64,000 bases of DNA from Exophiala sp. HKRS030 (lineage: Eukaryota > Ascomycota > Eurotiomycetes > Chaetothyriales > Herpotrichiellaceae). This document shows, piece by piece, positions 53,203 through 62,747 of this stretch. The notes under the pieces are model-generated. The model ran no database searches. It was not told the DNA's origin and saw nothing but the letters and a program-made list of their open reading frames with translations. Both the position numbers and the translations under genes were made by a program. Each line of letters starts with the position of its first letter. Position 1 is the first letter of the stretch. The stretch lies in NCBI GenBank assembly GCA_023897205.1, contig JAHWDD010000009.1, forward strand, positions 620,001 to 684,000, in the 5' to 3' direction.

Positions 53203-54231
53203 TTATAGGACTCTAGTCTTTAGGAACTCTAGAATAATCCGATTGAACTTCTGAGGTTCATCTGAATGAGGAGCATGCCCTGAGTGCTCGAATATTTCCA
53301 GTCTCGAATCTGGGATGCCACTGGCAATCTCTTCCGCAAAGTGCAGGGGTGTCACGTAGTCATGTCGCCCGACGGTGACGAGCGTAGGAACCTGCGAATT
53401 GTCAGATTTCAAGAATATGTCTAAAAGCACATGGGTCATGTATTTACCGTGATGTCCTTCAGTTGCTGTCGAACATCAAACCTTGGCATATTTTGGCTAA
53501 AGGCCCAGTTTTGTGTTTTGGCATGAATGTGAAATCGTCCTCCGGGCCCAAATAACTCGGCAACCGATATGGGCTGGTCACCTTCACTCACAGTCGTTTC
53601 CTTCGCCACGTCGTCGGGCGGAGCATAGAAGGAGAGGACTTCCGTGATTCCGTGTTGATAGTCCTGGTCACTGAGGAGGTTGCCCGACCACATTCGAATC
53701 TGGCGATCCTTGTCCGGCTTGACTCTATCCGAGTGCAAGACATTTGCCAAAGCAGTCATGGCCCCTCGCATCCCAACCGTCCAGGTATCTATTAGGATTA
53801 ACCCCTGGAGACGGTCAATGTGATGGATGGCGTAGTCCAAGGCCAGAAACCCTCCGTAGGAATGGCCGCCCAGCACAAATTTCTCAGCTCCGGCCCAATT
53901 CCTATAGTATTCGCAGTTAGATGGATATTGTACATAGTTTCTATTGCGCCTCCGCTTACCTGAGATTCTCAATATCCTTCATCCAGCGATCGTGGGTATA
54001 AGGCCCGATCAGATCCGAAACGCCACTCCCGCGGCCATCAAACACCAGAACTCGAAAGATGGAAGACAGTTGGCTGGCAAAAGCCTCTGCGTCCCTGTGA
54101 GTAACCAGCCCTGGTGCTCCATGAAGGCCGATGAAGAGGGGCTTCGTTTTGCTGGAATCGTCTCCAAAGAGCTTGACGTGCAGCTTTGCACCATCGTCCA
54201 TCTGCACGGTTGTTGTTTTTGGATCTGCCAT
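53203..54231 (-). CDS. Alpha/beta hydrolase, proline iminopeptidase-like
   Basis: A 304-residue hydrolase of the prolyl aminopeptidase (S33)-like group, cleaving N-terminal amino acids, amides or esters. Exons are 54231-53960, 53901-53448 and 53391-53203, with short introns and closing phases. The frame extends upstream to a TTG, but the first ATG is at 54231 (MADPKTTTVQMDDGAKLHVK). Landmarks: oxyanion-hole HGAPG, VLVFDGRGSGVSD, nucleophile elbow GGHSYGG with Ser105, the acid in VGRHDYVTP and the His in HSGHAPHSDEP. The motif HGxPG with DxRGxGxS is typical of iminopeptidases and related amidases. It is divergent from the amidohydrolase gene across 866 bases, suggesting shared control. Confidence 0.88.
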
Positions 54232-55097
54232 GCTTTGTTGAGAGAAGGGCGAATCACTAGGCTCAGATGTTGCTCGACGTTGCTGCCATCTGCTGCTGTC
54301 TATCTCCAACCAGCTGTCCTTATGTAGTTTTCCTATGCCTCGTCATCCCAGGCCAGTGCTTTGGTAAGCAGTCTCGTGGTTGTCCAGATACTATACACAA
54401 TTATGCAGCCACTGCTGACAAACTCCAAGCATCATGATGGTAGTAAAGTGCAAGCAAGCCATGAGGCGAGCACGAATGGGCATTGTTGTCACTCCATGGT
54501 TAGACGAAAGATCTGCCGTCTGCCACCTCGGGTGACTAAATGCCTGCGGACTTGGGCGGGAAAAAGGGGCCCGAGCTAGGCAAACTGCGGCGGCAACAAC
54601 GGGACGAAAGGCTTCCAAAAATAGGCTGGACGATCGGCCTCTTCGTTTGGTAAGTATGGTGCAACGCGGCGACTTGAAGAACTTCTCGCAAATGGTTTGC
54701 CGCAGCCGAGACGGAGCAGAGCGAACATCTATCGTTCGATCTTGAGATCGGCGAGGCAGCCATGGCAAGTTCTAGATGCGGGAATACCGGACTCGAGCGA
54801 GATACAACCTCTTGCGCTAGGCTTTGACCCTTTGTTGTCCCATGGGGCCGTCTCCGCCGCCCGCGAAACGTGAACACTCCAGAATTGTCATCGGGGCGTG
54901 ATTGGGTAAGCTTGCTCCCAGCGACTCCTCAAAGAGACAATGTTCGAAGGACAGCCGTTCGGAATACCGAATCATGCTACTGCCAAAGGAAAGCGATAAG
55001 AAGAAAGCTCGATGCCACGTCTTTGGAAAATGCGTCGTACAAAGGGTTTGGTTCTTCTCACCACCCACGCCGCAGCGCAAACGTGTAGCAATCCATC
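54232..55097. promoter_or_regulatory. Bidirectional promoter between the hydrolase and amidohydrolase genes
   Basis: This 866-base stretch separates the two divergent ATGs and must contain both promoters. It holds no convincing gene: overlapping short frames on both strands lack recognisable features. Such shared regions are typical of co-regulated fungal cluster genes. I did not find an obvious CGG-triplet dyad by eye. Confidence 0.55.
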
Positions 55098-56554
55098 ATG
55101 TCATCCCAATTTACCATTCATACCTCGACTCTCTTCGACCCCAAGAAGAAGGCGTTTGTGAATGATGTCTCGGTCACAGTCGACCCCAAGTCTGGCTTGA
55201 TTGTGGAAGTCAGTCAACGAAAACCAGGTTCCCTGGGCCAATCCGTACCCAAAGGGGATGTCGATCTTCGGGGCAAGATCGTGATGCCGGGCTTTGTTGA
55301 CGCGCATACACACATATTCCTGCACGCTTACGAGTAAGAAGGCGATTGAAACGGTGATTCTTGAAACAGGCTGACATATTCGACATAGCGAACGGGCCTC
55401 CGTCATCCAGAAGCGCGACGAAAGCGTTGTTGAGCGAATCGTCCGCGCCGCGAACCACGCCCGAACCGCGCTACTCGCAGGCTACACAACCTATCGGTAG
55501 GTTTGCTTTGGGCCTTGAACATTGAATTTGGCATCGGATAATACTGACAAGGAGCCGCAGTGATCTAAGCTCCGAGTCCATGGGAGAGGGCGATGCTCAA
55601 CTCCGGGATTGCATCAACCGTGGTCTGACCCCGGGGCCGCGGCTGTTCGTAGCAACTAGAGCGCTTGCCAGCACGGGTTCTTATGAACCTCGCACAGAGA
55701 ACTCTTCCGGCGGCGTCTGTTTGCCGATGGGAGGAGAAGCAGTAGACGGTCCTGAACAGGTGCGAACGGCCGTGAGACGACGCCTGGCCGCTGGGGCGGA
55801 TGTCATCAAGTTCTTCGCCGATTATCGTCGCCGCGTCATGCGATACCCGCCTGCTCAGCAACATCCCTATGTTGTCGGTGTGAAGCACCCCCCTGCGGAA
55901 CCCAATCCTGATCTTCTTGTCTTCGCACGGGAAGAAGTCGAGGCTCTGGTTCAGGAGGCGAAAATGGGCAAGGCGCCCGTCGTTTGCCACGCTGGGACTA
56001 TTGAGGGCGCCTTGATCGCCGTTAACGCTGGTGTGCATACTATCGAACACGCATACTTCGCAAATAGGGAGCTATTCGAGTTGATGAAGGAGAAGGGGAC
56101 GGTCTTCTGCCCGACCCTGGCGGTATGTGAGCGTCTCCACCATCGCCGCTACCCCGAAATCAGAGCGCAGACAAAACTGGCCTACGAAGTCGGCGTGCGA
56201 TTTTGCTGTGGAGGGGACACAGGTCCTTTTCCCCACGGCCAAGGGGTGAGAGAGTTGGAACTTATGCACGAAGCTGGTCTCCCCCTGGAAGATGTCTTGG
56301 AGGCATGCTTTGTTGGGGGATGGGAAGCTTGTGGCGGCGATTTATGCGGAATGCGCTTCGGATGGTTTGAACCAGGTCTGCGAGCAGACATTATAGCACT
56401 TACTTCCGACCCGCGTGAGGACAGATTGGCGTTGAGACACGTCGACTTTGTCATGAAGGACGCTCAAATCTTCAAACAGGATGGACGGGGCACAGGCATC
56501 TTCGCTGATCACCACCAATGGGATCAGACAGGCAATTACATACCTCCCAAATGA
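55098..56554 (+). CDS. Metal-dependent amidohydrolase (ochratoxinase/imidazolonepropionase type)
   Basis: A 445-residue amidohydrolase-superfamily enzyme. Exons are 55098-55333, 55389-55496 and 55561-56554; introns are 55 and 64 bases and phases close. The TIM-barrel metal site is complete: HxH at 70/72 (VDAHTHIF), Lys198 in VIKFFADY (the likely carbamylated lysine), His258 in VVCHAGTIEGA, His278 in HTIEHAYF and Asp334 in CCGGDTGPF. This ligand order fits the subgroup with Xaa-Pro dipeptidase-like carboxypeptidases and fungal ochratoxinase, which cut amide bonds. There is no signal peptide, so it acts inside the cell. The substrate cannot be read from sequence; neighbours (IAT-like enzyme, iminopeptidase-like hydrolase) point to an N-acyl amino acid or peptide-like compound. 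Confidence 0.88.
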
Positions 56555-57069
56555 CCTATTCGCATGTTGTCTAGAGAGAATCATACATTTTGCACCGGCA
56601 GTGGCTCATCTATCAACTTCTCGTCGCACTTGACAGTGTAGACGACGATCAGAGCAAAACTAGGGCCATTTCGGGAGGAGACGAAGAAGTAGTGTCAAAC
56701 AGTAAATATCAGCAAGGCACATCGCTCAAAGTAGTATTGGCGGTCTGATCAATTCATTCGAGTCTTCGGCTCTACACAGCATTGATTTGAGGTCTACTTG
56801 TGGCATGCTCACTCTGCGAAGCATAGAGGACACGGACTCTAGCGAAAGTCCAACCAGATATTCGGCGAGCCCCGTCCGTCTGCTGCCGGCGAGAAAGATA
56901 CCGTAAGGTTACTTTCTTCGGGATTGTAACAAGTGACTTCCTTGTGTATAATAATGTAAGGTACGTCGTCGGTGATTTGCTGTAACGCTTTGCAAGTGAT
57001 CTTTGCCCACTAGAGCAATCCCTAATTTCCTCTTCATTTTCGAAACTAATACAGCGAAGCGAAATCACA
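56555..57069 (+). other. Intergenic, promoter of the IAT-like gene
   Basis: These 515 bases hold the amidohydrolase 3' region and the IAT-like promoter. A TATA-like TATAATAA lies at about 56946, some 125 bases before the ATG. A minus-strand frame at 56772-57110 overlaps the next gene and is a shadow. Confidence 0.45.
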
Positions 57070-58155
57070 ATGGACCATCCGTCTGTCAAGGCAATCCGTT
57101 GCTCAGGCACCTCGTATGAGATCGGGCTTCAACATGGTAGAGGTGCTGCCGCTCAAGTCCATGCCAACATCAACACATATACCGGATTCTTTGAGGAGAC
57201 TGCTCAGATTTCGTGGCCGGCAGCACGAGAACGTGCTGTGGGCCAATTCGCACCGACCCTCAAAGCCAGGTATCCTGAGATTCTCAATGAGATGAGAGGT
57301 ATCGCTGATGGCGCGGGGGGTGGCCTGACATATGAAGATATTCTAGCCCTCAACGTGCGCAGTGAGATTTCACTGACCAACTACGCCGACGGTTGTACCT
57401 CGATCAGCCAGATTGGAGAGGGAGGCAAGATATTCCTAGCCCAAAACTGGGACTGGCTCGAGGAACTTCAAAGAGGCATGGTTTTTCTGCATGTCAAGCC
57501 TCGAGGATCAGATATTGCATTCCAGTTCCTGGGGGAGGCAGGCATTGTAGGCAAGATCGGCATGAACAGTGCGGGTTTCGGGCTCTGCATGAACGCTCTC
57601 CGATCTGGCGCTTTTGACAACCTCAAACTGCCAGTCCACATCATGTCCCGGCGCCTGCTGCAGTATGCCACAAGCGTCGACGAGGCAGTTGCAATTATCG
57701 ATGAGTTTGGCTTGGCCAGCACGTCCAACTACATGTTTGCCGACAAGTCTGGTAAGCATCTCGACATCGAGTGCTCGCCAAAAGGGAACACAGTGATATT
57801 GCCCTGCAATGGATATGTGGCACACACAAATCATCTGTACGGTGCGGATCGACCTGCTAACTTGGTGGATCATCCTGCTCCCAATTCGATCACACGCCTA
57901 GCTCGCATGCAAAAGTTGACTGACGAAGATTTGAACACAAATGTTCCAACGACATTTCGATCCTTCCGTGAGAGACTTTCAGATGAAGAGGGAGCGCCAT
58001 TTTCGATTTGCAGGGATAGGCCTCCCGGAGCGGCGGGAATGGAAAGAATGACCACGCTCGCGTGCATCATGATGGAGTTGACGAGCCGCACAGGGAGAGT
58101 GTTGATTGGTAGGCCCTGTGATGCTCTACCAGTAGTAGAATGGTCATTTCAGTAG
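57070..58155 (+). CDS. Acyl-CoA:6-aminopenicillanic acid acyltransferase-like Ntn hydrolase
   Basis: A 361-residue, intronless member of the penicillin acyltransferase (PenDE/IAT) family. These are N-terminal-nucleophile amidohydrolases that self-cleave at a Gly-Cys bond and then transfer or hydrolyse acyl groups on amines. The key segment YADGCTS places the presumptive nucleophile at Cys109, preceded by Asp-Gly, as in IAT (whose Cys is at 103). Other family features: SGTSYEIGLQHG near the start, EMRGIADGAGGGLTYEDILALN, AQNWDW after the nucleophile and MNSAGFGLCMNALRSG. A typical peroxisomal C-terminal tripeptide is absent (it ends VEWSFQ), unlike penicillin IAT. No ACV synthetase or isopenicillin N synthase is in the window, so penicillin synthesis is unlikely. 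Confidence 0.9.
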   Translation: MDHPSVKAIRCSGTSYEIGLQHGRGAAAQVHANINTYTGFFEETAQISWPAARERAVGQFAPTLKARYPEILNEMRGIADGAGGGLTYEDILALNVRSEISLTNYADGCTSISQIGEGGKIFLAQNWDWLEELQRGMVFLHVKPRGSDIAFQFLGEAGIVGKIGMNSAGFGLCMNALRSGAFDNLKLPVHIMSRRLLQYATSVDEAVAIIDEFGLASTSNYMFADKSGKHLDIECSPKGNTVILPCNGYVAHTNHLYGADRPANLVDHPAPNSITRLARMQKLTDEDLNTNVPTTFRSFRERLSDEEGAPFSICRDRPPGAAGMERMTTLACIMMELTSRTGRVLIGRPCDALPVVEWSFQ

Positions 58156-58299
58156 AATTTTGAAAAAGTCATTCGCGAGATCCTGACCTGACTTTGTTGA
58201 CCTGCTATGGAGATGCGTCGTTGTAAGAACCTTGAATTGCGCGCCTTGAGTCTCTGGGAAATTGTCCAAATTTCATTACCACAACAGTCTGTGGTAGCT

Positions 58300-60150
58300 T
58301 CACACCATTGCCCAAAGTAAATCAACAACGGTCTCCCAGGTGCTCAAGTGTGCAGAACCAGGAGTCCAGCGAGCTGCAAATGACGCCAAAAGACTGGATA
58401 CCTTCACCACTGGACTCAGGGTCGCACGGATTCCAGCGGCACTCTGTGATCTCTGGCCATATGATTGTTGTTGGTGGACAAGACTGATCACCCATATGGC
58501 GCCAGCTTCAAGAACCCGCTCAGCGGCCATCCAGATGCTAATGATCCTATTGTTATCGTTAAGTTGAGTGAAGCGATCAATTATCACTGATGCGGACTGG
58601 GCTATAATGTGAACCATCCTCGGCGAAGGAATGTCAAAGATACCACTCTCCGGCGGCGTGTCTATATTGGTGAGAAGACAATGCAAGGCCAGGTAAAGTT
58701 TTGCGGAAGCAAGCCCAATGCCCGAGCTGGGATCTGTAACTTGGAGTGACAATGGGATCAGTCCCTCGAGAAATACTTCATTCGGAGCAGTCAAAGCCCC
58801 GAGCGCGTGTGAAATGCTACGCAGGCAGCCTGCAACATATAGCTCGTCTGAGACTAAGTCGAGCGTAGGGATATCTTCGAGATATAGCTGTAGCCGAATA
58901 TCAAAGAACAGTGACGGACGTCTGAAATGTGTTGTGGCCAAGCTAAGAGGAGAAGTGTTAGTCTGAGGCACGGTAGGGATGCTTTTCATAGAATACCTCT
59001 CTAATTTGAGAATCGTATGCTCCAACCTTCGCAGGTCCGTGTCCAAGGTCGACCGCTCAAATTTGTAGCCTTCTTGCAGGTCTTCCATTGATGCAGCAGC
59101 TCTTCCCAAAAAGTCCCAAAGTTGTCCGGATGTAGGGCAGATTAACTCGCACAGGGCAAGGGCACACAAGGCGGTACATTTCCATTTCGTAGAACTTGGC
59201 TGGGCCGGATTCGGCCCGTCTTCAAGAGCCAACTTGTGAATGTCGTCTCTGCTTCGTAAGGAGACAATCGCCAGATTAACATCAAGATCTCGAGTGATCA
59301 GTGCAGCAGACACAGCAAATACGATTATCAGTGCGGATGCCGAAGGATCACCTTTATTCGAAGCGGTCCATTTCAGAGGGTTTTCGTGGATCAGCAAAGA
59401 TGATTCCTGGGCTGTGGGAAGTAGCTTAAATTCCGATACCACAACCTTGAGGTAATGCTCGATCATTGCCCGCTGAGTTGAAGGTGGCACAATAGAATGA
59501 AGCTCCACCTTCCTCGGATCATTATTGATAGGGAATGAAGACGCTGTCTTAGACTCTTGAAGCTCACTCAGGTGAGATCGATGATCTGGAAGTAGGCAGC
59601 TTGGGATTTGAACATTGTTGGATAAATGCCAATTGGCCGTTCTTGTCAAAAAGCTTTGGATAAGTCTTGCTGAGGTCCCAGGGCCTAGATAAGCAGTGTG
59701 TGAAGGCGAAAGCATACCATCACTGTCCTCAACTCGCAAATGATAGCTATGTGGAGCAAGAGTTGTGGCATTAGTCTCGTAACAGGTGGCTCCTGGAATC
59801 AAACGTTCTTGACCTGTGGCCTGCGCAATCTCTCGCTCTAGGCCTTCAGCCTTTTGCTGGAGCGAGTGTAGGTAACTGGATTCAAGGTAACAATGATTGA
59901 TTCGAACATCGAGCTACAGATATACACTGACCTGCATGGTATCTCCTCGCCGAGAGAGTCATCCCAAAAAGTACAATCAACATCAGCCAATCGACAGTTC
60001 TTGCAGGCCGGTAGCTGACGGTCACACTATAAAGAGGGCGATGCATGAGTATCGTCTGAAGTGTTGTCCGAGTCCTCGGGTATAAATTGGTATAGGATCG
60101 CTCACTCGTATTCTTCTTTTCCGACATCTGCTGCAGACTTGAAAAGCCAT
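58300..60150 (-). CDS. Zn2Cys6 fungal transcription factor (cluster regulator candidate 2)
   Basis: A 571-residue regulator with exons 60150-60106, 60026-59932 and 59875-58300; phases close. It starts MAFQVCSRCRKRRIR directly at the zinc cluster, and the first intron (60105-60027) lies before the third cysteine. Joined, the cluster has all six cysteines (CSRCRKRRIRC, then PACKNC and ADVDC). A linker and a short coiled coil (YLHSLQQKAEGLEREIAQ) follow. The rest is helical with no sharply recognisable middle-homology motif, as in Aflr-/sterol-regulator-like TFs with short linkers. The position of the first intron, directly after the CxxC-basic stretch, is the same as in regulator 1. It is convergent with the IAT-like gene. 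Confidence 0.82.
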
Positions 60151-60877
60151 GTCAATCCGTCTTGGTTATGATGTCAACTTTGATGGCGAGGTGTCCGTAG
60201 CCAATGAACGAAATTGCTGCTCTAATATCTCGTACATTCTACGCTTGCGCCCAGTACACCAGGACTCCCGCAACTCAAGGAGATTTTGAATTTAACGAAG
60301 TCATGCGGAAGCGAGGCGAAGTCGACGAGATGGAGACGGTTTCGGCTAAGTTGCCATAACCAGGCACCACCCAATGGCCCAGAGTCGACACCAGGGAGAT
60401 CACCAGGGAGGCATCTCTGCTATGTCTGTCATGTTTTGATATTCATAGTATTTTCTACGAACAGGAGTAAGGAGCGCTCCCTGCAGCTTGCCTGGTACTC
60501 CATACTCAGCCTCATTTCTTGTCCTGAGCGAAGAGTGTACGGGATAAAACTCAGTCATAGGTATATACATGTACAAAGGGACATGTACAAAGACATGGCC
60601 CCCGATAACACACCCCATCGTCCCATAAAACGTGCCGACGGCATGAACGGCGTTGAAGCCGGCACTGATAGCCACGAAGGGCAGTTTGTTAGTCCGTCCG
60701 ACGGTACTATTGCTGAGACCGACTTTCAGCCAACTTGGAATTTGTGACCGACAAACATCCATCCCGAATGTTAGTTGTCAAGAACTGAGCCTCTGTTTTC
60801 GAGGTCTATGTGGCTGGTGTGATGAATATCATTCACACCGTGTAGTAAAGCGAATCCAAAAGTGCAGGATCGCACGC
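60151..60877. other. Intergenic, right edge of the accessory region
   Basis: These 727 bases contain the regulator-2 promoter and the PET8 3' region. Frames at 60286-60747 (plus) and 60400-60762 (minus) overlap each other and show no recognisable features. I see no element that marks the cluster border. Confidence 0.45.
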
Positions 60878-61911
60878 TCAATGGTGTTCTGCTGCCAAAG
60901 AATTCGAAACATATTGATATGTTCCAAGGAAGATGGCACCGCCAGTACTGATCCACCCTACACGAGGGACGAAGCCTCTGAACAAAGCGGACGGTCCTTC
61001 CGCGTGCCATATTTGTCGTAACGCAGCCAGGGGGCCTGCTCGTTTCTTGGACAAAGAGTCTCCGGTCTGTTTTCTCGCAAGCATGGTTCGGGTCTTGAGC
61101 ACATCGAGGGGGGTAGTCATGCCAGCGGCAATCGCTCCCGCTACGCTACCGAAGACGGCGCTCTCGCTTGCCGTGACCAGGCCCTCGTGGCGGCCGTTGG
61201 TCTTGTGTTGGCGTGTTGAATATGAAGTCTTGAAATACTCCCACAGACTAAACTGGATTATTGTGAATGGGATTTCTCGCATGATTGTTATGCCTGCTCC
61301 TCTGTATAGTTCGCGGACCATGGTCGGGAGACCGTCTGTCTTGCGAAGGGCGAGAACATCTTGAATTGCAAGCAGCGAGGAGCCACCGAAGAGACCAGCT
61401 TGGGCACGCTGCTTGACCACTTCGGTCGGAACACGGATCGCGCATGCGGCAATTTCGCCCAGTGACGATGCCAGCATGTGTGAGTATGCTTGGGTGGAAA
61501 AGGGCTTGTTCGGGTCATCGGCTAAACCTCTCTTGACGCCATCATAGACCAAGAAGAATAAGGCGGCAGAGGGCATGGAGCCGAGCATAGCACTAGGGAG
61601 ACCGGCGTACATGCTGCGCAGGGTTCCGGCGACAGTGTGCCGGGGGAGAGTCGAGACATGATTACTCCCCAGATTGGACTGGAGTCGTGTCTTGATTGTG
61701 TCGATAGGATAGAGGGAGAAGTCGACAGTGATGCCGGCGAGAGCACCTGCCTGCGTTGAGGTGAAGTGTAAGTGTCGTGAGTGAGTACATGGGCAGGAGA
61801 TGTGTAGGTGGGTGAGGGGGGTTGTGGGATACTGACGATAAGAGATCTCGTCCATGGAGAGGCCACAATGGGCGCTGGAGCTTCATATACCGCTACATTC
61901 TGCTCCGTCAT
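60878..61911 (-). CDS. PET8: Mitochondrial S-adenosylmethionine carrier
   Basis: A 315-residue mitochondrial carrier of the Pet8/SAMC group, which imports S-adenosylmethionine into the matrix in exchange for S-adenosylhomocysteine. Exon 1 is 61911-61837, the intron 61836-61751 (GTCAGT...ACGCAG) and exon 2 61750-60878, joined as [18 protein letters not shown]. Three carrier repeats are present: [27 protein letters not shown] and [13 protein letters not shown], each the P-x-D/E-x-x-K/R type. [11 protein letters not shown] near the C-terminus is characteristic of SAM carriers. The start is the first in-frame ATG ([12 protein letters not shown]); upstream codons in frame lack ATG. Confidence 0.92.
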
Positions 61912-62747
61912 ACCTTCTGCCTCTGCATACAAGGCGAGAAGATTGGACGTGGTGCTGGTCGCTTTTGCGTGGTAGTTGAAGGACTGCGATTTGGGTCGGA
62001 GAAATTTATGAGGCCTGCGACTTCGGAGAATGACAATGACTCAATGCTTCAAATGACATCAGCTTTAATGATTAGGTAAGTCGGTACAGAGGCACCGAGA
62101 GATCAATGGGCTATTCCCTACTGCGTACAGTACAGTGTACTATATACGACTCTGAAGGAGTGTCTTTGTTCATTATTGAGGTGCATCATCGAGGTATATA
62201 GAGGACATCCTTGTGATTTCCTGTATAGTCCTCGTTGATAATTTCTCTTGATTTTCCAGGTAGCAAGGACTTTCAGATCTAACCGTGCTAAAAGCTTCGA
62301 CATGCCCAGTATCTCTGTAGATTTGATTATTGGAATCAGACAAAATATACTCCATGGAGGTGTCGATATCACACGATAGTAGCATTGTGAAGAGTACTTG
62401 TAGATATACGGTGTATTGACTAGGTATACTTTTTGCTCGACGATGTTGTTGGTTGTCATGGCAACTCCATCGCCCCAAGAACTTCCATATCGGGATTAAA
62501 CGCTCCATCTTTGTATCGGCCCAAAAATACAGTGAAGCGAAGCCTTGACATTTCCGACGCGTCAAACAACCACTAAAACATTCACACGCCCAATCATTTC
62601 CTTGTACATGCTTAGAGACAACATGCCTACATTCTATGCTATGCCACCACCATTATTTGCTTGACCACTACTTTTTGCGCAGAGAGCAACTCTTCCAGAC
62701 CTCACATTCCCTCCTCGCCGGCGCTCATACAACACCAAGATCAAGCC
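61912..62747. other. Divergent intergenic region
   Basis: These 836 bases separate the divergent PET8 and putative septation-protein genes and should contain both promoters. Minus-strand frames at 62118-62565 have no recognisable content. A run of short pyrimidine tracts at 62640-62720 precedes the plus-strand start. Confidence 0.45.

Noticed and set aside
57070..58155. Penicillin biosynthesis
   Set aside because: The IAT-like protein lacks a peroxisomal signal and neither of the two earlier pathway genes is nearby.
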